DNA of 12,670 nucleotides from the NCBI GenBank assembly GCA_027046415.1, contig JALTYW010000135.1, forward strand, positions 1 to 12,670. Direction: 5' to 3'. Below the pieces are notes generated by a model. It worked only from the letters and a program-made list of their open reading frames with translations, was not told where the DNA came from and searched no databases. This DNA comes from Sulfurovum sp. (GTDB lineage: Bacteria; Campylobacterota; Campylobacteria; Campylobacterales; Sulfurovaceae). This document shows positions 1 through 6,322 of this stretch, piece after piece (positions within the stretch are counted from its first letter, which is position 1; each line of letters opens with the position of its first letter). The position numbers were made by a program, and so were the translations under genes.

Positions 1-1
1 T

Positions 2-784
2 GAAACGTTAAGAGGAGAGAAAGAGACGATTGTCAGCGATGACGGTTCTTTAACGCTCTACTCCAAGGAGTTTAATGAATCGTACCACTCTCCAAAAGAC
101 GGTGCGCTCAGAGAAAGTCTGAACAAACATGTCATCCCGGCCTTCAATCTTCAGCATGGCAAACCTACATTGAGGATACTCGATATCTGCTATGGGCTCG
201 GCTACAATACACTTGCCACACTCCATTATGTAAAAACACAAAACCTTGATGTAAACATAGAGATTATCTCTCCGGAGTTTGATGAAGCATTGGTACGTTC
301 TCTAAAAGATTTTGAATATCCGCCTGAGTTTACTTCGCTACGTCATATTATTGAAGCACTCTCTAAGCATTTTCACTACGAAGATGAACAGTTCAAAATC
401 ACTATTCTCATCGGAGATTCAAGAAAAACAATCCCTCAACTTCTCCCTGCCCCCTCCTCCTTACTCACTGATAAAATAGATATTGTCTATCAAGATGCCT
501 TCAGCCCCAAGGTTAATCCGTTGTTATGGACGAAGGAGTGGTTTGCCGATATTCGTGCGTTGTGCAAAGAGGATGCCGTGCTGACCACCTATTCGACTGC
601 GGCTGCAACACGTATGGGACTGCATGAAAACGGGTTTGAACTGCACTACTACGATGCACCTGATACCCGCAGGTCTATGATTGCTTCACCGCAAAGGATA
701 GAAAGTTTGGAGTGGATCGATATGGCACTTAAGATACAGCGTAATCCTGAGGCAAAGAGTTTGAGGGATGAGGCGTTTCAGTAA
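2..784 (+). CDS. mnmC: MnmC-type tRNA U34 methyltransferase, 5' end outside window
   Basis: SAM-dependent methyltransferase resembling the methyltransferase domain of MnmC, which makes the final methyl transfer to 5-aminomethyl-2-thiouridine at tRNA position 34. The frame is open from base 2, giving 260 visible residues; the start is probably a few codons upstream. A TTG at 170 also begins an open stretch, but the coding signal clearly extends upstream of it. Visible motifs: SDDGSLTLYSKEFNESYHSP near the N-terminus (family substrate loop), SAM motif I DICYGLGYN, then VYQDAFSPKVNPLLWT matching the family D-x-F-x-P-x-x-N-P-x-x-W motif, and TYSTAAATRMGLHENGF near the C-terminus. No FAD oxidase domain follows, so this is a stand-alone methyltransferase, unlike the bifunctional E. 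coli enzyme. The stop overlaps the convergent ribE stop by 7 bp. Family assignment is confident; exact substrate is inferred. Confidence 0.85.
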   Translation, partial: ETLRGEKETIVSDDGSLTLYSKEFNESYHSPKDGALRESLNKHVIPAFNLQHGKPTLRILDICYGLGYNTLATLHYVKTQNLDVNIEIISPEFDEALVRSLKDFEYPPEFTSLRHIIEALSKHFHYEDEQFKITILIGDSRKTIPQLLPAPSSLLTDKIDIVYQDAFSPKVNPLLWTKEWFADIRALCKEDAVLTTYSTAAATRMGLHENGFELHYYDAPDTRRSMIASPQRIESLEWIDMALKIQRNPEAKSLRDEAFQ

Positions 785-1398
785 CTCATCGTTATCGCAT
801 CTATTTCTTCCCAACTCATCGCCTTTTTGTTTTTGGCACGATGGGTCAGAATATGTTCGATGTAGCGTGCAAACATGTCTGTTTCTATATTGACCTTTGT
901 GCCTTTTTTGTAGGTGCCAATGAGTGTATGTTCCAGTGTATGCGGAATGATCGTCAGCCTAAAACGATCTTCGTAGACATCATTGACCGTCAGTGAGACT
1001 CCGTCAATGGTGATGGATCCCTTTGGGATGATGTAGGCAATCTGTTTGGGATCTACCTTGATAATGTAATCCGTACCATTTTGGCGTTTGGTGATCTCAA
1101 CAATCTCCCCCATGCAGTCAACATGCCCCTGCACAATGTGCCCTTCAAAACGCTCATGCATCTGCATGGCAGGTTCGATGTGCACTTCCCCTGTGAGCTT
1201 GCTCTCGTCTATCACCGCTCGTGTCTCATCTGCCAGTTCCAGATCGAAGCCGTCTGGATTGACTTTGATCACTGTAAGACATACGCCATTGACCGCAATG
1301 GAGTCACCCAACTTTGCCTTGTGTTTGGATTGAATGGTAAGGATATTATTCCGGTAGCTCTTGACTTTGCCGATCTCTCTGATAAGACCTGTAAACAT
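778..1398 (-). CDS. ribE: Riboflavin synthase alpha chain
   Basis: Converts two molecules of 6,7-dimethyl-8-ribityllumazine to riboflavin and a pyrimidinedione, the last step of riboflavin synthesis, in the cytoplasm. The 206-residue protein has the normal family length and begins with the diagnostic MFTGLI. Two lumazine-binding repeats are visible: GDSIAVNGVCLTV at residues 31-43 and GSITIDGVSLTV at 127-138; GHIVQGHVD lies at 86-94 between them, and IPHTLEHTLIG at 151-161 belongs to the second repeat. The ATG is preceded by AAAGGAG at good spacing, but both this site and the start codon sit inside a perfect hairpin (1395-1425). The gene is divergent from mnmG and converges on the methyltransferase gene with a 7-bp overlap. 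No FMN riboswitch is apparent in the short leader. Confidence 0.96.
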   Translation of the reverse strand: MFTGLIREIGKVKSYRNNILTIQSKHKAKLGDSIAVNGVCLTVIKVNPDGFDLELADETRAVIDESKLTGEVHIEPAMQMHERFEGHIVQGHVDCMGEIVEITKRQNGTDYIIKVDPKQIAYIIPKGSITIDGVSLTVNDVYEDRFRLTIIPHTLEHTLIGTYKKGTKVNIETDMFARYIEHILTHRAKNKKAMSWEEIDAITMSY

Positions 1399-1425
1399 TA
1401 CAAACTCCTTTGGAGTTTGTAATGT
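1395..1425 (-). promoter_or_regulatory. Perfect 14-bp hairpin covering the ribE ribosome binding site and start codon
   Basis: Bases 1395-1408 and 1412-1425 are exact reverse complements separated by a 3-nt loop. In the ribE transcript the arm sequence is ACATTACAAACTCC, loop AAA, then GGAGTTTGTAATGT, so the Shine-Dalgarno AAAGGAG occupies loop and stem while the ATG is fully paired. If it forms in the mRNA it should block ribosome entry unless melted. There is no T-run, so it is not a typical intrinsic terminator. The structure is directly visible; regulation is inference. Confidence 0.85.
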
Positions 1426-1455
1426 AGCAGGTAGCAGGTAGCAGGTAGCAGGTAG
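1424..1455. repeat. Heptamer array 1, (GTAGCAG)x4.6
   Basis: Four perfect tandem copies of GTAGCAG plus a partial GTAG. Read in the ribE direction the unit is CTGCTAC, lying immediately upstream of the ribE hairpin and overlapping its outer arm by two bases. Its unit differs by one base from the reverse complement of array 2 (CTACCCG) on the other side of the gap. Such 7-bp units resemble in style the short tandemly repeated repetitive sequences of cyanobacteria, but I infer no common origin. Confidence 0.95.
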
Positions 1456-1539
1456 AAATTTTGCTTAGTATACATGAAACGTCTCATCTTTTGGATATAA
1501 TTCGCTAATTATAGCACAAATGAGTGGAGAGCGCTTGGT
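1456..1539. promoter_or_regulatory. Core of the ribE/mnmG gap with divergent -10 candidates
   Basis: This AT-rich core lies between the two heptamer arrays. On the plus strand TATAAT at 1496-1501 is a consensus -10 element able to drive mnmG; on the minus strand TATAAT (complement of 1508-1513) could drive ribE. Neither has a convincing -35 element, which is common for vegetative promoters in Campylobacterota. Both -10 elements face outward through an array and a hairpin before reaching the gene. Start sites are not determined. Confidence 0.5.
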
Positions 1540-1568
1540 GTGGGAGTGGGTATCTACCCGCTACCCGC
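1540..1568 (+). promoter_or_regulatory. Imperfect hairpin formed by array 2 and an upstream G-rich copy
   Basis: GTGGGAGTGGGTA at 1540-1552 can pair with TACCCGCTACCCGC at 1555-1568, with two G-U pairs and one bulged A. The G-rich arm looks like a decayed inverted copy of the heptamers that follow it. In the mnmG leader RNA this would place a stable stem upstream of the ribosome-binding-site hairpin. Pairing is seen; function is unknown. Confidence 0.55.
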
Positions 1569-1581
1569 TACCCGCTACCCG
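1554..1581. repeat. Heptamer array 2, (CTACCCG)x4
   Basis: Four exact tandem copies of CTACCCG directly upstream of the mnmG ribosome-binding-site hairpin. All copies carry C at the position where array 1, read in the ribE direction, carries T (CTACCTG), so the arrays are uniform within themselves and differ from each other at the same base in every unit. Confidence 0.95.
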
Positions 1582-1582
1582 C

Positions 1583-1599
1583 TTCAAACGGAGTTTGAA
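1583..1599 (+). promoter_or_regulatory. Hairpin holding the mnmG ribosome binding site
   Basis: TTCAAAC (1583-1589), loop GGA (1590-1592) and GTTTGAA (1593-1599) form a perfect 7-bp stem ending one base before the ATG at 1600. The Shine-Dalgarno GGAG is at 1590-1593. Compared with the ribE hairpin the sequence looks like a shorter version (CAAAC-GGAGTTTG against CAAACTCCAAAGGAGTTTG), suggesting that the two leaders share an origin or arose by the same process. Confidence 0.75.
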
Positions 1600-3471
1600 A
1601 TGGATTATGATGTCATAGTCATCGGCGGCGGACATGCCGGTATAGAAGCGTCACTTGCAAGTGCACGTATGGGTGTGAAGACACTTTTGATTACCATACT
1701 GGTTGAGCAGATAGGGGCAAGTTCGTGCAACCCTGCCATTGGCGGGCTTGCCAAAGGGCATCTTGTGCGTGAAGTCGATGCACTTGGTGGAGAGATGGGT
1801 CTGTGTACGGATGCAACAGGTATACAGTTTCGTACGCTCAATGCCTCCAAGGGACCTGCAGTGCGTGGAACGCGTGCACAGATCGATATGGACAACTACC
1901 GTGAGTATATGCGGACAGTAGTGCTTAACACGGATAACCTTGATGTCAAGCAGGAGATTGCAGAGGGGCTGATCTTAGAAGAGGGTGAAGTCAGAGGGGT
2001 AACAACGCAGCTTGGCAATGCATACCGTGCAAAAAAAGTTGTGATCACAGCAGGAACATTTCTTAATGGACTGATTCATATCGGAGAGAAGAAACAGACA
2101 GCAGGACGACAGGGGGAGTTCGCCTCTGTAGAGCTTGCGGAGTATCTGAAGCAGATCGGGCTGAAGATGGGGCGTCTCAAGACAGGTACCTGCGCGCGTA
2201 TCGATGCCAAATCGGTAGACATTTCCGTAATGGAGGTACAGCCCGGTGATACACCGCCACCGCCATTTTCATTTCGTACCGACAGAAAAAGCTTTAACCC
2301 CAAGCAGCTGCCATGTTATGTGACCTATACCAACGAATATACCCACGAGATCATAGAGAGCAACTTTTACCGTGCACCGATGTTCTCTGGGCAGATCGAG
2401 GGGGTTGGACCGCGCTACTGTCCGAGCATTGAAGACAAGGTCAACCGTTTCCGTGACAGACCGCGTCATCAGATTTTCGTTGAACCGCAGACGATGGATG
2501 AGACAGAGTATTATATCAACGGTATGAGTACCTCACTTCCGATCGATGTGCAGCTTGAGATGGTACGTTCGGTCAAGGGGATGGAAAAGGCTAAGATCGT
2601 CCGTTACGGCTATGCTATCGAGTATGACTATATTGACCCGACTGAGCTGAAGCATACACTGGAGACCAAGAAGATACCTAACCTCTACATGGCTGGACAG
2701 GTCAACGGTACAACAGGGTATGAAGAGGCAGCTGCACAGGGACTGGTAGCAGGTGTCAATGCAGCCCTTGCTGTCAAAGGGGAAGAGCCGTTTGTGCTTA
2801 GACGTGATGAAGCCTATATTGGTGTACTTCTTGATGACCTTGTCACTAAAGGTACCAAAGAACCCTACCGTATGTTCACCTCCCGTGCCGAGTATCGCCT
2901 GCTGTTGCGTGAAGACAATGCTGATAGACGTTTACTTTCGCATGCCAAACGCCTTGGGCTGATGGATGAGGCACACATTGCCAAGGTAGAAGCCAAAGAG
3001 GCACAGATAGAGGAGGCATTGACGTACCTAAAAGAGAATTACGCCACACCGACAAAGGAGTTTCTTGCCAAACTGGAGCAGATCGGGGCACAAAAGATCA
3101 ACGACAAGACACTCTGGATCGATGTGATCGCAAGAGGAGAGTTTGACAGAGCAAAGCTAACCACACTGCTGCCGGAGTTTGACAAGTATGATGATGAGGT
3201 GATGGAGCAGATTTTGATTGAAGCGAAGTACTACCGCTACATCGAAAAGCAGGCACAGCAGATTGCCCAAATGAAAGATATGCTTAAGATCAAGATCCCT
3301 GAAAACTTTGATTTTTCAACTGTGCAGGGCTTAAGCAATGAGATTGATGAAAAACGGCAAAAGGCAAATCCTTCGACACTCTTTGCGGCATCGGAGATTT
3401 CGGGAGTCACTCCCGCATCGCTTGAGATTTTGCATGTCTATATTAAAATGAGGCAAAAAGGGAAAGTATAA
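1600..3471 (+). CDS. mnmG: tRNA uridine 5-carboxymethylaminomethyl modification enzyme MnmG (GidA)
   Basis: FAD-dependent partner of MnmE; together they install the aminomethyl or carboxymethylaminomethyl group on wobble U34 of certain tRNAs. From ATG 1600 the product is 623 residues, the usual length. Visible: Rossmann motif GGGHAG at residues 9-14, family signature [23 protein letters not shown] at about 42-64, [15 protein letters not shown] near 269-283, and the second FAD-contact segment [17 protein letters not shown] around 365-380. The start at 1600 is chosen because [11 protein letters not shown] is the normal N-terminus and GGAG lies 6 nt upstream; the frame is open back to 1540, but that would translate the heptamer array. 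The gene is divergent from ribE, and a related U34 methyltransferase gene lies beyond it. The 3' end is followed by only 41 bp before the next gene. Confidence 0.97.
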   Translation: MDYDVIVIGGGHAGIEASLASARMGVKTLLITILVEQIGASSCNPAIGGLAKGHLVREVDALGGEMGLCTDATGIQFRTLNASKGPAVRGTRAQIDMDNYREYMRTVVLNTDNLDVKQEIAEGLILEEGEVRGVTTQLGNAYRAKKVVITAGTFLNGLIHIGEKKQTAGRQGEFASVELAEYLKQIGLKMGRLKTGTCARIDAKSVDISVMEVQPGDTPPPPFSFRTDRKSFNPKQLPCYVTYTNEYTHEIIESNFYRAPMFSGQIEGVGPRYCPSIEDKVNRFRDRPRHQIFVEPQTMDETEYYINGMSTSLPIDVQLEMVRSVKGMEKAKIVRYGYAIEYDYIDPTELKHTLETKKIPNLYMAGQVNGTTGYEEAAAQGLVAGVNAALAVKGEEPFVLRRDEAYIGVLLDDLVTKGTKEPYRMFTSRAEYRLLLREDNADRRLLSHAKRLGLMDEAHIAKVEAKEAQIEEALTYLKENYATPTKEFLAKLEQIGAQKINDKTLWIDVIARGEFDRAKLTTLLPEFDKYDDEVMEQILIEAKYYRYIEKQAQQIAQMKDMLKIKIPENFDFSTVQGLSNEIDEKRQKANPSTLFAASEISGVTPASLEILHVYIKMRQKGKV

Positions 3472-3512
3472 AAAGCTTTCAATAAAATAATTATAATCTA
3501 AGGAAAGAGAGT

Positions 3513-4373
3513 ATGGTTTACTACTACGCACATACCGGACACAAAATCGGTCTTGAACGCGCACGACGCGGGGTAACAGTCATGAAAAAACTGCAACAGC
3601 ATGGTATTGAGGTTGATCTGCTTGTCAATGATTTCCGTGCAGGTGTTGCACTTAAAGAACAGCATGGTATTCAAGAGTATGTCAATATTGAGACGGTGCA
3701 GGATATTGATGCTATTGCACAAATGGGTGACAGTGTTTTTATTGATTCAGATGAAGATGATCATGGGCGACTTGTTAAATATGTGGCAGATTTCAAGCAG
3801 GTGTGGCGTTTTGCGCACGACAGCAGTGACCACTCCATTCATGGTGAAATACTCTTCAAAACAGATTGTGACGATGCATCATGTGAAAATGCGGTAATTG
3901 TCGATGATCTCTACTTTGAAACATGTGAAAAAGAGGAGCGGATACTCTTCTTCCTTCGAGATTATGATCATGACAAAACCATTTTAAATCATGCCGACTT
4001 TTTTCAGGCATTTGATATAGAACTGCTTTTGGGGAACTACTTCTTTGTAAAATATGAAGATGCACTCGCCAAACTTTTTGCTACGCTGCATGAACCTGAA
4101 ACGTATGTAGAGATGATTCGGGGGAGCAGCACTGTTGTCACTGCCTCCTCTCAGGCTGCATTTGAAGCAAAAGCCAGTGGTGCAAGAACAATCTTCATGC
4201 AGCTTGAAAATACACCGCTTTATCCTACGGAACTGCTTCAGCAGTATGGAATAGAGGTGATTGAAGGTTTGGATAAAGCTGCACTGCAAAGCGCGTTAAA
4301 TCGTACGACTGAGGCAGAGGCTTTAAAAGAGATTATTCCCTTTGATGTCAATTCGATATTAAAAAAACTTTAA
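3513..4373 (+). CDS. Hypothetical protein, possibly GT-B glycosyltransferase-like
   Basis: I do not recognise a characterised family. The 286-residue protein is probably cytoplasmic: no signal peptide or membrane helix is visible. The N-terminus YYYAHTGHKIGLERARRG resembles the glycine/histidine loop that opens GT-B nucleotide-sugar enzymes (MurG, PseG type), and residues around 205-235 (SSTVVTASSQAAFEAKASGA) resemble the donor-binding segment of that fold, where a small residue-rich stretch and a Glu precede a conserved Gly. The middle is rich in Asp and Glu. AAGGAAAG lies 6 nt before the ATG. It follows mnmG by 41 bp on the same strand, with a TATAAT at 3492-3497 that is too close to the start for a normal leader, so cotranscription with mnmG is likely. 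Assignment to a glycosyltransferase fold is inference. Confidence 0.8.
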   Translation: MVYYYAHTGHKIGLERARRGVTVMKKLQQHGIEVDLLVNDFRAGVALKEQHGIQEYVNIETVQDIDAIAQMGDSVFIDSDEDDHGRLVKYVADFKQVWRFAHDSSDHSIHGEILFKTDCDDASCENAVIVDDLYFETCEKEERILFFLRDYDHDKTILNHADFFQAFDIELLLGNYFFVKYEDALAKLFATLHEPETYVEMIRGSSTVVTASSQAAFEAKASGARTIFMQLENTPLYPTELLQQYGIEVIEGLDKAALQSALNRTTEAEALKEIIPFDVNSILKKL

Positions 4374-4389
4374 TATTGCCCTTAAGCAA

Positions 4390-4427
4390 GAAGGTAAATG
4401 AGAGTATAAATCTCTTAATTTACTTTC
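4390..4427 (+). terminator. Probable terminator or hairpin after the hypothetical gene
   Basis: GAAGGTAAAT (4390-4399) pairs with ATTTACTTTC (4418-4427) using one G-U pair, and AGAG (4401-4404) pairs with CTCT (4412-4415) above a small internal loop. The stem is AT-rich and the T-run is short, so termination efficiency is uncertain. It separates the upstream gene from the petA promoter region. Confidence 0.5.
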
Positions 4428-4456
4428 AGTAACACTGCTCCGTACTCATAGATAAA

Positions 4457-4470
4457 TTGAGTTAAATCAA
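4457..4470 (+). promoter_or_regulatory. FNR/CRP-family operator candidate upstream of petA
   Basis: TTGAGTTAAATCAA is a perfect TTGA-N6-TCAA palindrome, one base away from the FNR consensus TTGATnnnnATCAA. Its centre (4463.5) lies about 41.5 bp upstream of the start site predicted from the -10 at 4493-4498, the position typical for class II activation by FNR/CRP-family regulators. The match and spacing are seen; the regulator's identity is inference. Confidence 0.55.
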
Positions 4471-4492
4471 TCCCTTTTTATCACATTCGCTC

Positions 4493-4498
4493 TATAAT
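4493..4498 (+). promoter_or_regulatory. -10 element of the petABC promoter
   Basis: A consensus TATAAT that would start transcription near 4505, leaving a leader of about 31 nt with a strong GGAAGGA site before petA. No good -35 element is visible, which fits either activator dependence through the palindrome at 4457-4470 or the generally weak -35 of this phylum. Confidence 0.65.
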
Positions 4499-4535
4499 AT
4501 GTAGTTAAAAATATTATAAAGGAAGGATATTTAGT

Positions 4536-5081
4536 ATGGCTACTAACAATAAAGGTCGTCGAGACTTTATGGGTATGGCTTTAGGCGGCTTTACTGCGCT
4601 TGGCGGTATTGGTGCCCTGTATGCGATGAAGCGTACATGGGATCCTCTGCCGAGTGTCAAGGCGGCAGGGTTCACAACACTGAACATGAAAGACTACAAA
4701 GAGGGTGAGCTTGTAACAGAAAAATGGAGAGGGAAACCGATCTTTGTTTTGAAGCAATCTGCCGATACTGTAGCAAAACTTGCCAAAGAGAAGCCTGACG
4801 ATCTGAAAAGACTGATCAAGGTTGGTGACGGTCACTATACGGTATGTGTCGGTCTCTGTACGCACCTTGGGTGTATTCCCGGATTTCGTCCGGAAACCAA
4901 TGACTTTCTCTGTGCCTGTCACGGAGGTATGTATGATGTAACTGCTGAGGTAACCAAAGCACCACCGCCACGCGGACTGGATATCCCTCCATTTAAGATT
5001 GATGGTGACAAGCTTGTTCTCGGTGAAGAGGGACCTGAATACAAAAAGATGCTTGAAGATGGCATCACTATGCCGGTATAA
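4536..5081 (+). CDS. petA: Rieske iron-sulfur subunit of the cytochrome bc complex
   Basis: Carries electrons from the quinol-oxidising site of cytochrome b to the c-type cytochrome subunit. The 181-residue protein has a twin-arginine signal/anchor GRRDFMG at residues 7-13 followed by a hydrophobic helix to about 31, which places the [2Fe-2S] domain on the periplasmic side. Cluster boxes: CTHLGC at 108-113 and CACHGG at 126-131, so C108, H110, C126 and H129 are the expected ligands and C113/C128 the disulfide. The box II Ser that normally follows CxCHG is Gly here (residue 131) while Tyr133 is kept; in studied Rieske proteins this Ser raises the redox potential, so a lower-potential, menaquinol-type centre is inferred. 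First gene of petABC, 10 bp ahead of petB, with GGAAGGA 8 nt before the ATG. Confidence 0.96.
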   Translation: MATNNKGRRDFMGMALGGFTALGGIGALYAMKRTWDPLPSVKAAGFTTLNMKDYKEGELVTEKWRGKPIFVLKQSADTVAKLAKEKPDDLKRLIKVGDGHYTVCVGLCTHLGCIPGFRPETNDFLCACHGGMYDVTAEVTKAPPPRGLDIPPFKIDGDKLVLGEEGPEYKKMLEDGITMPV

Positions 5082-5091
5082 GGAGGGATAG

Positions 5092-6312
5092 ATGGCACAT
5101 TTTGATGAAAATGCAAGACCGTTCAGCCACAAATGGCTGAATGAAAGACTTGCGATCGATACACTCAAACGTGTACTGTCAACAGAATACTGGATTCCAA
5201 AAAATATCAACTTTCTGTGGGCAATGGGAATGGTACTTGCAGCAACATTTGGACTGCTGCTGATTTCCGGAATCTTCCTGCTGATGTACTATCAGCCAAA
5301 TACGCAGCTGGCGTTTGACTCAGTCAACTATACCATTATGTCAGAGGTTGGCTACGGATGGCTCTGGAGACATATCCACGGTGTGGGCGCATCGGTTGTA
5401 TTTCTGATCATCTACATTCATATGTTTACAGGGATCTATTACGGCTCTTACAAAAAAGGTAGAGAACTGATCTGGCTTTCTGGTATGCTACTGTTCGTAC
5501 TCTTCTCCGCTGAAGCCTTCTCCGGATATATGCTGCCGTGGGGACAGATGAGTTACTGGGCAGGTATGGTTATTACCAACCTCTTCTCCGGCGGTTCTTT
5601 GCATGCAAACGGACTGGTAGAGTGGATCAGAGGGGACTACGTACCTGGACAGGCATTCCTCAACCGATTCTTTATGCTTCATGTACTGCTTGTACCGCTG
5701 GCGATCATCGGTGTGATTGTGCTTCACTTTGGTACACTGAGAATCCCTCACGTCAATAACCAGGATGGTGAAGAGATCGACTTTGAAGAGGCTGCCGAGC
5801 TTTACAAAGCAGGGAAAGTCAAAGAGTCCAAGGTAATCCCTTTCAACCCTGTATTCCTGAGCAAAGATGTCTTTGTCATGGGTGTTTACTTTATCCTCTT
5901 CTTCTATCTGGTGTTCTATCACTTTGAATTTGCGATGGACCCGGTAAACTTTGACCCTGCAGATCCGCTGAAAACACCTACGCATATCTATCCTGAATGG
6001 TACTTCCTCTGGAGTTATGAGGTGCTTAGACCCTTCCCAACCGATCCAGGTCTGGTAGCGTTTGGTTTTGCACAGGTGATCTTCTTCCTCCTTCCTTTCC
6101 TTGACAGAAGCCCGAACGTGGCACCTGCAAGCAGAAGAGGGGCGTTTAAGTTCTGGTTCTGGGCACTGCTTATCGATATGATCGTCCTGACCTTTATGGG
6201 TAAACTGCCTCCTGAGGGTATCTGGAGTACCATCGGTCTTATTGCAGCATTGACCTTCATCGGTCTGTGGATTGCGCTGCCTATCATCACAGCTAAAGAA
6301 AAGAAACTGTAA
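5092..6312 (+). CDS. petB: Cytochrome b subunit of the cytochrome bc complex
   Basis: Membrane core of the quinol:cytochrome c oxidoreductase, binding two b hemes and the quinone sites. The 406-residue protein is a full-length fused cytochrome b with about eight hydrophobic helices. Heme ligands appear to be His96 and His110 in helix B and His197 and His212 in helix D; the second pair is separated by 14 residues, the spacing known from cytochrome b6, whereas mitochondrial-type cytochrome b has 13. The quinol-site motif PEWY is at 301-304. Residues about 222-250 form a charged soluble loop (DGEEIDFEEAAELYKAGK) between helix D and the C-terminal half. A strong AAGGAGGGA precedes the ATG, and 10-bp gaps link it to petA and petC. 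Confidence 0.97.
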   Translation: MAHFDENARPFSHKWLNERLAIDTLKRVLSTEYWIPKNINFLWAMGMVLAATFGLLLISGIFLLMYYQPNTQLAFDSVNYTIMSEVGYGWLWRHIHGVGASVVFLIIYIHMFTGIYYGSYKKGRELIWLSGMLLFVLFSAEAFSGYMLPWGQMSYWAGMVITNLFSGGSLHANGLVEWIRGDYVPGQAFLNRFFMLHVLLVPLAIIGVIVLHFGTLRIPHVNNQDGEEIDFEEAAELYKAGKVKESKVIPFNPVFLSKDVFVMGVYFILFFYLVFYHFEFAMDPVNFDPADPLKTPTHIYPEWYFLWSYEVLRPFPTDPGLVAFGFAQVIFFLLPFLDRSPNVAPASRRGAFKFWFWALLIDMIVLTFMGKLPPEGIWSTIGLIAALTFIGLWIALPIITAKEKKL

Positions 6313-6322
6313 GGAGTAAAGC

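Noticed and set aside
1399..1500. FMN riboswitch in the ribE leader
   Set aside because: The leader is taken up by the heptamer array and a simple hairpin; none of the conserved multi-branched FMN aptamer blocks is visible.
1424..1581. CRISPR array
   Set aside because: The repeat units are 7 bp, directly adjacent and without spacers, so they are simple tandem repeats.
1540..1599. N-terminal extension of MnmG through array 2
   Set aside because: The frame is open from 1540, but the added residues come from the repeat, do not resemble MnmG, and the start at 1600 has a well-spaced GGAG.
3492..3497. Promoter immediately before the hypothetical gene at 3513
   Set aside because: TATAAT is present but start of transcription would fall on the Shine-Dalgarno itself; readthrough from mnmG is more likely, so I do not list it as a promoter.
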